This document shows, one piece after another, positions 7,283 to 15,266 of a DNA stretch of 64,000 nucleotides (its first letter is position 1; every line of letters begins with the position of its first letter). Under the pieces are notes generated by a model that was not told the DNA's origin, made no database searches, and saw nothing but the letters and a program-made list of their open reading frames with translations. The translations under genes were made by a program, and so were the position numbers. Source of the DNA: Streptococcus suis (GTDB taxonomy: Bacteria; Bacillota; Bacilli; Lactobacillales; Streptococcaceae); contig CP025095.1 of NCBI GenBank assembly GCA_002831545.1, forward strand, positions 1,116,001 through 1,180,000. Reading direction: 5' to 3'.

Positions 7283-9099
7283 TGTATTCCAGGCAAAAAG
7301 CATTTGTCTTTGGACTCTTGGGGCTCGCCTTTGGTTATTTCTGCCATCGTCTAACCCTGCTCTATGATAGTTTAACCAATGCCCCACCTATGGAACGTAT
7401 TGCCTACCTCTTAGGAGAGGGGTTAAATCAGGTTTTCAATCCTTTATGGCTATTTTCCTTTACTCAAAAATCTCTTCTTGCCTTTATCCTTGGGGTTCTA
7501 ACGATGACGCTAGTCTATCTTTATGTATCGACAGGACAGAAGGTCTATCGAGAAGGGGAAGAATACGGTTCTGCACGATTTGGAAACAGTAAGGAAAAGC
7601 GGAACTTTTACAGTAAGAATCCTTTCAATGACACGATTTTGGCTCGTGATGTTCGTCTAACCTTGTTGGAAAGGAAGAAACCCCAGTTTGACCGAAATAA
7701 AAATTTGATTGTCATTGGGGGTTCTGGGGCAGGCAAGACCTTTCGATTTGTTAAACCCAACCTTATCCAACTTAATTGTTCCAATATTGTCGTAGATCCT
7801 AAAGACCATTTGGCTGAGAAGACAGGTAAACTCTTTTTAGAAAACGGTTATCAGGTCAAGGTTTTAGACTTGGTTAATATGACCAATTCAGACGGTTTTA
7901 ATCCCTTTCGTTTTGTAGAAACAGAGAATGATTTGAACCGCATGTTAACGGTCTATTTTAATAATACCAAAGGAAATGGTTCTCGCAGTGATCCATTTTG
8001 GGACGAGGCTTCCATGACATTGGTGAGAGCTATTGCCTCTTATTTGGTGGATTTTTACAATCCTCCAGGAAGTTCCAAGGAAGAGCAGGAAGCAAGACGT
8101 AAGCGTGGCCGTTATCCAGCCTTTTCTGAGATTGGTAAACTCATCAAACTCTTATCAAAGGGAGATAATCAGGACAAAAGTGTTCTTGAAGTCCTGTTTG
8201 AAGATTACGCTAAAAAATACGGTCACGAGAACTTTACCATGAGAAACTGGGCAGATTTTCAAAACTATAAGGATAAGACATTGGATTCGGTGATTGCGGT
8301 CACAACAGCTAAATTTGCCCTCTTTAATATCCAATCGGTGATTGATTTGACGCAAAGAGACACTATGGATTTGAAAACGTGGGGCACTCAAAAGACCATG
8401 GTCTATCTTGTTATTCCAGACAATGATACGACCTTTCGTTTCCTATCTGCTTTATTTTTCTCTACGGTTTTCTCCACTTTGACCAGACAGGCTGATGTTG
8501 ACTTTAAAGGGCAACTGCCTATTCATGTTAGAAGCTATCTGGATGAGTTTGCGAATGTCGGAGAAATCCCAGACTTCGCTGAACAAACCTCAACAGTTCG
8601 CTCTAGGAATATGAGTCTAGTTCCAATCTTGCAAAATATTGCTCAACTCCAAGGACTTTATAAGGAAAAAGAGGCTTGGAAAACTATACTGGGGAACTGT
8701 GACAGCCTCCTCTATTTGGGTGGAAATGACGAGGAAACTTTCAAATTTATGAGTGGTCTTTTAGGCAAACAAACCGTTGATGTCAGAAGCACCAGTCGTT
8801 CTTTTGGGCAGACTGGTTCAAGTTCGACCTCTCACCAGAAAATTGCCCGTGACTTGATGACGGCTGATGAAGTAGGGAATATGAAACGAGATGAGTGCCT
8901 CGTACGCATTGCAGGGATTCCTGTTTTTCGAACCAAGAAATATTTTCCTCTCAAACATAAGAATTGGAAATGGCTTGCGGATAAGGAAACCGATGTACGC
9001 TGGTGGCACTATCACATCACTCCCCTAACCGCTGAGGAAGAAGTAGATTTGTCAGGTCATAGAATTAGGGATTTAAGCACAGAAACGACACTACATTAA
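7282..9099 (+). CDS. virD4: VirD4/TraG-type coupling protein of the ICE
   Basis: The 605-residue product is the type IV coupling ATPase that links the relaxosome to the secretion channel. Two or three N-terminal membrane segments (residues about 5-25, 45-65 and 68-85) precede a Walker A motif GGSGAGKTFR near residue 145 and the conserved YLDEFANVGEIPDF Walker B region near residue 417. The later part carries the TraG-typical NCDSLLYLGGNDEET. The start codon overlaps the stop of the broken PcfB-like gene, so translation may be reduced now that the upstream frame is interrupted. The gene itself is intact. Confidence 0.95.
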   Translation: MYSRQKAFVFGLLGLAFGYFCHRLTLLYDSLTNAPPMERIAYLLGEGLNQVFNPLWLFSFTQKSLLAFILGVLTMTLVYLYVSTGQKVYREGEEYGSARFGNSKEKRNFYSKNPFNDTILARDVRLTLLERKKPQFDRNKNLIVIGGSGAGKTFRFVKPNLIQLNCSNIVVDPKDHLAEKTGKLFLENGYQVKVLDLVNMTNSDGFNPFRFVETENDLNRMLTVYFNNTKGNGSRSDPFWDEASMTLVRAIASYLVDFYNPPGSSKEEQEARRKRGRYPAFSEIGKLIKLLSKGDNQDKSVLEVLFEDYAKKYGHENFTMRNWADFQNYKDKTLDSVIAVTTAKFALFNIQSVIDLTQRDTMDLKTWGTQKTMVYLVIPDNDTTFRFLSALFFSTVFSTLTRQADVDFKGQLPIHVRSYLDEFANVGEIPDFAEQTSTVRSRNMSLVPILQNIAQLQGLYKEKEAWKTILGNCDSLLYLGGNDEETFKFMSGLLGKQTVDVRSTSRSFGQTGSSSTSHQKIARDLMTADEVGNMKRDECLVRIAGIPVFRTKKYFPLKHKNWKWLADKETDVRWWHYHITPLTAEEEVDLSGHRIRDLSTETTLH

Positions 9100-9116
9100 T
9101 AGAAATGAGGAATTAT

Positions 9117-9359
9117 ATGAATCAAAAACTATCAGGCTTTGTTTACGGAGTGGACGCCAGCTCCATGTTCTCCCAAGCCATGTCTCTATTACAAAAAGGC
9201 TTAATTGCAGTAGGAGCCTTTCTTGTTGTCATGGGCATTATCAACCTTTCAACCAACATTAAAGATGGTGGACCAGGTGTCCGAAATGCCATTCTAGAAA
9301 TTGTTGGTGGGGTCATGGTGGGAGCCGCTGGTGCTTTTGTGACACAGATTACCATTTAG
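9117..9359 (+). CDS. small two-helix membrane protein, VirB2-like/T4SS component
   Basis: The 80-residue product has two long hydrophobic segments separated by a short glycine/proline-rich loop (NIKDGGPGVRN), the general layout of VirB2/TrbC pilin-like proteins. I use the ATG at 9117 because GAGGA precedes it; the ATG at 9105 lacks a site. It lies between virD4 and the VirB6-like gene, where ICESa2603-like elements encode a small membrane protein. A cleavable signal is not obvious. It is probably part of the membrane channel. Confidence 0.7.
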   Translation: MNQKLSGFVYGVDASSMFSQAMSLLQKGLIAVGAFLVVMGIINLSTNIKDGGPGVRNAILEIVGGVMVGAAGAFVTQITI

Positions 9360-9377
9360 GGGAGGACAGCACATGAC

Positions 9378-10231
9378 ATGATAATGAATTTTACGTCACC
9401 TTTTGTATTTCTAGCCTCTGAAAAAGTATCTAGCGATAGCCTTTTTGAAGGGTTTCAAGTGGATTTAGAATCAACCGCCAACTTGGTTAAGTCACTAGCG
9501 GACTTTAATCCGACGGTTTGGTCTTACATGACAGCCATTACCAAGGGGATTATGCAGCCCTTGGGAGTAGCTATTCTTGCGGTAGTTCTTGTACTCGAAT
9601 TTTCAAAAATGGCCAAGAAAATCGCAAACTCAGGCGGTGCAATGACCTTTGAAGCCATAGCACCTATGATTGTCAGCTACATCATGGTCGCGATCGTGAT
9701 TACCAATACGACGGTTATTGTGGAAGCCATTATTGCCATTGCCTCTTATGTTATTGAACAAGTGGCAGGGCTTGTCACGAATGGTGGTGCTAATTATGAT
9801 ACCATCTCAGGCATTAAGGGATCTGGGATTGTAGGAAAAATGATTATTGGCTTTTTGCGATTCTCATTTGGTTGGTACGAATGGCCAGTATCATGGTTGT
9901 CAATATCTTGATTACCATTCGCTTTATCCAACTTTATCTGATGATTCCTTTTGCTCCTGTTACCATTCCAACCTTTCTTAGTGATGACTGGAGAAGTGTT
10001 GGGATTGGTTACCTTAAAAACATCATGGTCTATGCCATTCAAGGTATTTTGATTTTTCTAATTGTATCTCTTGTTCCCTTGTTTGAATCGGCTGGAAAGA
10101 TTGCCGTATCAAATGGAGCTGGAGTGATGGAATCACTCGCCATTATGTTTGGTGGCTTGGTACAGGCCATATTGTTAATCATTGCCTTAGTTGGCAGTCA
10201 ACGGACCGCCCGAAGTATTTTGGGGATGTAG
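9378..10231 (+). pseudogene. virB6: VirB6/TrbL-like channel gene with a -1 frameshift
   Basis: Two overlapping frames make one polytopic membrane protein of about 284 residues. The first frame (9378-9911) encodes an N-terminal part with three to four membrane helices and then a nonsense tail. The second (in frame from 9860 to 10231) continues ILIWLVRMASIM... with three more helices. The join is at TTTTTGCGATTCTC around 9859: adding one base there restores FLRILIW. VirB6 is an essential inner-membrane component of conjugation. Either this base is missing from the assembly or the transfer machine is broken. No slippery site suggests programmed frameshifting. Confidence 0.75.
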
Positions 10232-10266
10232 GAGGATGGGAGTAAATTGCCCGCCTCCTCTTTTTA
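10231..10266 (+). terminator. terminator/attenuator between virB6 and prgI
   Basis: AGGAGG and CCTCCT, with inner GGGA/CCCG pairing, make a GC-rich stem followed by CTTTTTAT. It directly follows the virB6 stop and may reduce read-through into prgI. Confidence 0.75.
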
Positions 10267-10292
10267 TAACTTACTTAGATTGGAGAACATTT

Positions 10293-10646
10293 ATGAACAC
10301 TCGTGTCTTTAAGGACATCTCAAAGGTTCAACACAGGGCATGGCTAGGATTTACAACTAGACAGGTTATTTTTGTATTTCCAGCCGTCGCCCTAACCATT
10401 TTGGTATTGGGCTTGAACCTATTTTATTGGCAATTTGGGGATTGGTTTGTCTATGGTTTTGTTTTTAGCTTTACCATTCCACTCATGTTATTTGGAGTTT
10501 ATCGCCCCAACGATTTACCATTTGAAACCTATCTCAAGTACCGTTTTCATTATGAACTAACAGTACCAGATCGTACATTTACTGGAAGAAAAGGAGACCA
10601 ATGTGAAAAAATTAAAACACTCAATGAAACCAAAGACCTCTTCTAA
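10293..10646 (+). CDS. prgI: PrgI/VirB3-like conjugation protein
   Basis: The 117-residue product starts MNTRVFKDISKVQHRAWLGF, the hallmark of PrgI-family proteins, followed by two membrane helices (about residues 27-45 and 50-70) and the phrase YRPNDLPFETYLKYRF. This is the Gram-positive VirB3 counterpart that anchors the VirB4 ATPase. I chose the ATG at 10293 after GGAGA. The last 44 bases overlap the start of virB4 in another frame, so the two are translationally coupled, as is usual in these clusters. Confidence 0.9.
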   Translation: MNTRVFKDISKVQHRAWLGFTTRQVIFVFPAVALTILVLGLNLFYWQFGDWFVYGFVFSFTIPLMLFGVYRPNDLPFETYLKYRFHYELTVPDRTFTGRKGDQCEKIKTLNETKDLF

Positions 10647-12072
10647 TGACAAAAAGCAAAAGACGAAAACACAGAAGCAGGAGATCAGACCTTCTACCGT
10701 AAATACGTTAGCCTATCAAGGGCTTTTTCAGAATGGCCTTATGCAGGTCAGTCCAAGCTATTTCTCACAAACCTATCTCTTAGGAGATGTTAATTATCAA
10801 ACAGTTGGCTTAGATGATAAGGGAGCTATTGTTGAGAAATATTCCGATTTAATCAATTCACTGGATGATAAGACTAATTTCCAACTGACTATTTTCAATC
10901 AAAAAGTTAATTTGGAAAAATTCCGCAAGAGTATTCTCTATCCCTTACAGGAAGATGGATTTGATGCTTATCGTGATGAATTGAATCGTATGATGGATGC
11001 CAACTTAGAGGCGGGTGAGAACAACTTTTCAGCTGTCAAGTTTCTTTCATTTGGCAAGAGCGACCAAACACCAAAACTAGCTTTTCGTTCTCTATCACAG
11101 ATTGGGGAATATTTCAAAAGTGGCTTTTCAGAGATTGATGTATCTCTTGGTTTACTTGGTGGAGAGGAGCGAGTGAATGTCCTTGCGGATATGTTACGAG
11201 GTGAAAATCATTTACCGTTTTCTTACAAGGATTTGACCCTCTCAGGTCAATCCACCAAACACTTTATTGCCCCAACCTACCTTTCCTTTAAACACAAGAA
11301 TCATATTGAATTGGACGATCGATTATTACAGATTGTTTATGTTCGTGACTATGGCATGGAGTTAGGGGATAAATTTATTCGTGACCTCATGCAGTCAGAT
11401 TTAGAAGTGATGATTAGCCTACATGCTAAAGGCTCTACCAAGTCTGAAACCATGACCAAGCTGCGAACCAAGAAGACCTTGATGGAATCGCAAAAGATTG
11501 GGGAACAACAAAAGATGGCTCGGACTGGAATCTATTTGGAGAAGGTCGGGCATGTTCTTGAAAACAATATTGATGAAGCTGAGGCTCTTCTTCAAACCAT
11601 GACTCAAACAGGAGATAAACTGTTTGACACCGTATTTCTAATTGGCGTGCTGGCGGATACTGAAGACCAACTCAAACAATCTCTTGATATTATCAAGCAA
11701 GTGGCAGGGTCTAATGATATGATTATCGATAACTTGACCTATATGCAAGAAGCTGCATTTAATAGTCTCTTGCCATTTGGGAAGAACTATCTTGAAGGTG
11801 TTTCTCGGTCTCTATTGACTTCAAACATTGCCGTGAATGCACCTTGGACTTCCGTTGATATTCAGGACAAGGGTGGGAAATTTTATGGCATCAATCAGAT
11901 TTCAAGTAATATTATTAGTATTGACCGTGGCAAGTTAAATACTCCGTCAGGTTTGATTTTAGGGACTTCTGGAGCGGGCAAAGGAATGGCGACAAAACAC
12001 GAGATCATCTCTACAAAGCTCAAGGAAGCAGATAGTGATACTGAAATTATTATTGTTGACCCAGAAAATGAG
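10603..12072 (+). CDS. virB4: VirB4 ATPase, exon 1 (upstream of group II intron)
   Basis: This is the first 490 codons of VirB4, the ATPase that powers type IV secretion. It starts at a GTG after AAAGGAG, within the prgI end. The Walker A region reads ILGTSGAGKGMATK near residue 450, with a glycine where most relatives have serine or threonine after the lysine. The exon ends at the Walker-B-like IIIVDPENE. The next codon of the family, tyrosine, is found only after the intron, at 14384. Without splicing, translation would stop 8 codons into the intron and leave an ATPase lacking its C-terminal domain. Confidence 0.93.
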
Positions 12073-12624
12073 GTGCGACAAGAAGTCGTGTTGTAAATTG
12101 CTAGTTTAGCTACTCTATCCATTTGGGGTAATCCTACCACAGCCTGCTTGACTGGTAACGGCTATGTTGGGAAGCCTGTGGGACAATATGGAAAGTCTGA
12201 TAGCCTAAAATCGGATGGACTGTTAGGATAAGAATACTATGGTGAACAGACGTGAACCATCGCAAGAGTCGTTACAGGGACTAAGTGAAATAAGGCTGAT
12301 ACACTTACACCAAAAGGTACGGAGGAGGTCATTGGGGCTTTCATAACCTGATGGCAAATGGATACATTCTTCCCGGCTCAAAGATGGCACCTAAGGTATT
12401 CACAATTATTTATAACACGGAACTTGGTAAGCCCTATGTATTCCTTTTAATCGATAGAAGGTATTGAACTCGTAAGAGGGATAGACGATACAGAGGGTAG
12501 AGGAAAGGATAAAAAGCGAATACTCCAACTGTAATGGTAGGAGATAGGGGTTCAAACTTTGCCCTGACCTGAAAGGGTGCAGACTTATCCTATGGTATTT
12601 CATGACAAAAATGGAGGTAAACCT

Positions 12625-14298
12625 ATGAATGATAAACATTCAACGACAGCACCAGCTGAGAAGTTATCACACAAGCAACTGCTTGCGAAACAATGGAAAA
12701 GCATTGATTGGAAGAGAGCAGAACAAGAAGTGAATAGGCTACAAATCAGGATTGTCAAGGCTACTCAAGCCAAACACACAAACACAGTGAAAAGACTTCA
12801 ATATTTACTAACCCATTCGTTCTATGCCAAGGCACTTGCCGTTCGTCGAGTAACGACTAACAAAGGCAAGAAAACAGCTGGTATAGACGGTGAACTATGG
12901 ACGACACCTGCTCAAAAGATGGAAGCTCTCCTGTCCCTAACGGACGAAGGCTACAAAGCCAGTCCGTTAAGACGGGTTTACATCGACAAAAAGGGGAAAA
13001 AGAAGAAACGTCCATTAGGGATTCCGACTATGTATGACAGAGCCATGCAGGCACTCTATGCTTTAGCACTAGAGCCTGTCGCAGAGACAACTGCGGATAC
13101 TAAATCATTCGGCTTCCGAAAAGGAAGAAGCTGTCAAGATGCTTGTGAATATATCTTCACAGCACTATCACGGAAAGCTTCTCCTCAGTGGATTTTAGAA
13201 GGCGACATCAAAGGCTGTTTTGACAACATCAGTCATGACTGGCTCTTAGAGAACATTCCGATGGATAAATCTATCTTAAAACAATTCCTTAAAGCAGGTT
13301 TTGTGTTCAAGGGTGAGTTATTCCCAACGGAAGACGGCACGCCACAAGGCGGTATCATTTCGCCTATCCTTGCCAATATGGCACTCGATGGATTACAACA
13401 AGTCTTATCAGACAGATTTCATACCAATCGTTTAGGAAAAACCGACCTTCGATTCAAAAATAGCCATAAGGTCAATCTTGTCCGTTATGCGGATGATTTT
13501 ATCGTCACAGCTGCGACACAAGAAATTGCATTAGAGGCTAAAGAATTGATTAGAGAGTTTCTGCTTGGACGAGGTTTAGAGCTGTCAGAGGAAAAGACAT
13601 TGGTAACTCATATCAACGATGGTTTCGACCTACTTGGTTGGAATTTTCGGAAGTACAAGGGGAAATTGATTGTAAAACCATCTAAGAATTCTATTCAAAC
13701 TGTTATTGGTAAATTCTCAGAAACCATCCTCAAGCGAGGAAAAGCATGGGAGCAAGAAGTCTTAATCATGAAACTAAATCAACAGATAAGAGGATGGACA
13801 AACTACCACCAATCCGTGTGTGCTAGTGAAGCCTTCTCCTATCTGGACTATCATTTATACGAATTATTGTGGCGATGGGCAAAACGTCGTCATCCAAAGA
13901 AAGGCCAGTGGTGGGTTTCGACCAAGTATTGGCATAGAAGAGGCAATCGAAGTTGGGTATTCGCTTCAGGCGATAAAGAACTCATTCGAGTTGACCATAC
14001 TGCTATCGTCAGACATACAAAAGTCAGAGAAAATGCCAATCCTTACTTGGATATAGACTATTTTGCTCAACGAACCTTTAATCATGGTATGAAACGGTTG
14101 ACAGGTCGTTTTAAACTTGTTTGGAAGAAACAAGACGGACGCTGTCATCACTGTGGACTCCCGATGGAACTTGGAGAAGATAGAGAAATTTTCTTTAAAG
14201 TTCCAAAATCAAAGGGAGGTGTGGAAGAAGTTGATAATATGGCTTATGTGCATAGCTACTGTCAGCGACTATTTATTGAGAGCCGCTCGAAAGAGTGA
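12625..14298 (+). CDS. ltrA-like: group II intron reverse transcriptase/maturase with HNH endonuclease
   Basis: The 557-residue product carries the reverse transcriptase core with the catalytic YADD (VRYADDFIV) and the earlier GTPQGGIISP motif. A maturase (X) domain follows. At the C-terminus is an HNH nuclease with CHHCG, a GG-V-E-x-V-DNM core, and a HSYC zinc pair. It aids folding and splicing of the intron RNA and performs target-primed reverse transcription. I chose the ATG at 12625 because GGAGGT precedes it; an in-frame start at 12577 lacks one. The ORF lies in intron domain IV, as usual. All domains look intact. Confidence 0.95.
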   Translation: MNDKHSTTAPAEKLSHKQLLAKQWKSIDWKRAEQEVNRLQIRIVKATQAKHTNTVKRLQYLLTHSFYAKALAVRRVTTNKGKKTAGIDGELWTTPAQKMEALLSLTDEGYKASPLRRVYIDKKGKKKKRPLGIPTMYDRAMQALYALALEPVAETTADTKSFGFRKGRSCQDACEYIFTALSRKASPQWILEGDIKGCFDNISHDWLLENIPMDKSILKQFLKAGFVFKGELFPTEDGTPQGGIISPILANMALDGLQQVLSDRFHTNRLGKTDLRFKNSHKVNLVRYADDFIVTAATQEIALEAKELIREFLLGRGLELSEEKTLVTHINDGFDLLGWNFRKYKGKLIVKPSKNSIQTVIGKFSETILKRGKAWEQEVLIMKLNQQIRGWTNYHQSVCASEAFSYLDYHLYELLWRWAKRRHPKKGQWWVSTKYWHRRGNRSWVFASGDKELIRVDHTAIVRHTKVRENANPYLDIDYFAQRTFNHGMKRLTGRFKLVWKKQDGRCHHCGLPMELGEDREIFFKVPKSKGGVEEVDNMAYVHSYCQRLFIESRSKE

Positions 14299-14308
14299 TG
14301 AAATGCTT

Positions 14309-14342
14309 GAGCCGTATGAGGGGAAACTCTCACGTACGGTTC
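14309..14342 (+). ncRNA. group II intron domain V
   Basis: A 34-base hairpin with paired GAGCCGTA...TACGGTTC ends and a GAAA loop is the catalytic domain V of the ribozyme. It follows the maturase stop by 10 bases. Domain VI, with its bulged adenosine, should lie between here and 14383. Confidence 0.9.
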
Positions 14343-14383
14343 TTAGAGAGGAAGGTGGTAGTAATACCACTAACCTACTCGAC

Positions 14384-15265
14384 TACAGTATTATCGGTCA
14401 AGCCTTTGGTGGGGAGAGTATTGATATTGCCCCAGATTCTACCACCTTCTTAAATGTCTTAGATCTATCTGATGAGAATATGGATGAGGATCCGGTTAAG
14501 GTCAAATCCGAATTTCTCTTGTCTTGGATTGGAAAGCTCTTGGACCGTAAAATGGATGGTCGTGAAAAGTCCTTGATTGACCGTGTGACAAGACTCACTT
14601 ATAAGCATTTTGACACACCGTCCTTGGTCGAATGGGTCTTTGTCTTAGCTCAACAACCTGAACAGGAAGCTAAGGACTTGGCACTGGATATGGAACTCTA
14701 TGTGGAAGGGTCGCTGGACATATTTTCACATCGGACCAATATTAAAACAGACAGTCATTTCCTGATTTACAATGTCAAAAAGTTAGGCGATGAATTAAAA
14801 CAGATTGCCCTCATGGTTATCTTTGACCAAATTTGGAATCGGGTGGTCAAAAACCAAAAGCTAGGGAAGAAGACCTGGATTTATTTTGATGAAATGCAGC
14901 TACTCTTATTGGACAAATATGCCTCTGATTTCTTCTTTAAACTTTGGAGTCGTGTCCGTAAGTATGGGGCGATACCGACAGGCATTACTCAGAATGTAGA
15001 AACTCTTCTTTTGGATGCCAATGGTAGACGCATTATTGCCAATAGTGAGTTCATGATACTTTTAAAACAGGCTAAGAGTGATCGCGAAGAATTGGTACAT
15101 ATGCTTGGACTTTCCAAGGAACTGGAGAAATACTTGGTCAATCCTGAAAAAGGGGCTGGGCTAATCAAGGCCGGTTCCACCGTTGTCCCATTCAAGAATA
15201 AGATTCCACAACACACCAAGCTCTTTGACATCATGAGTACGGACCCTGAAAAAATGAGGACATGA
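14384..15265 (+). CDS. virB4: VirB4 ATPase, exon 2 (downstream of group II intron)
   Basis: This is the C-terminal 293 codons of VirB4, continuing in the same frame after the intron. It contains the Walker B region TWIYFDEMQLLL, the GITQNVE motif, and the VirB4 end typical of this ICE family (...KNKIPQHTKLFDI). It has no start of its own at the splice border; a frame running in from the intron would add unrelated residues. The full spliced protein would be about 783 residues. It is followed one base later by the CHAP/lysozyme gene. Confidence 0.93.
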   Translation, partial: YSIIGQAFGGESIDIAPDSTTFLNVLDLSDENMDEDPVKVKSEFLLSWIGKLLDRKMDGREKSLIDRVTRLTYKHFDTPSLVEWVFVLAQQPEQEAKDLALDMELYVEGSLDIFSHRTNIKTDSHFLIYNVKKLGDELKQIALMVIFDQIWNRVVKNQKLGKKTWIYFDEMQLLLLDKYASDFFFKLWSRVRKYGAIPTGITQNVETLLLDANGRRIIANSEFMILLKQAKSDREELVHMLGLSKELEKYLVNPEKGAGLIKAGSTVVPFKNKIPQHTKLFDIMSTDPEKMRT

Positions 15266-15266
15266 G

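Larger units (their letters stand above)
12073..14383 (+). mobile_element. group II intron inserted in virB4
   Basis: The intron begins with the canonical GTGCGAC and ends ...CTACTCGAC, and removing it joins codon GAG to TAC in frame (DPENE-YSIIG), exactly restoring VirB4. A typical domain V lies at 14309-14342 (GAGCCGTATGAGG-GAAA-CTCTCACGTACGGTTC). The first about 550 bases form the structured ribozyme domains and contain no gene. The element encodes its own maturase at 12625-14298. It is 2311 bases long. It copies itself by retrohoming into the same site in related ICEs (known for the family). Orientation is the same as the host gene, so self-splicing can save virB4 function. Confidence 0.95.
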
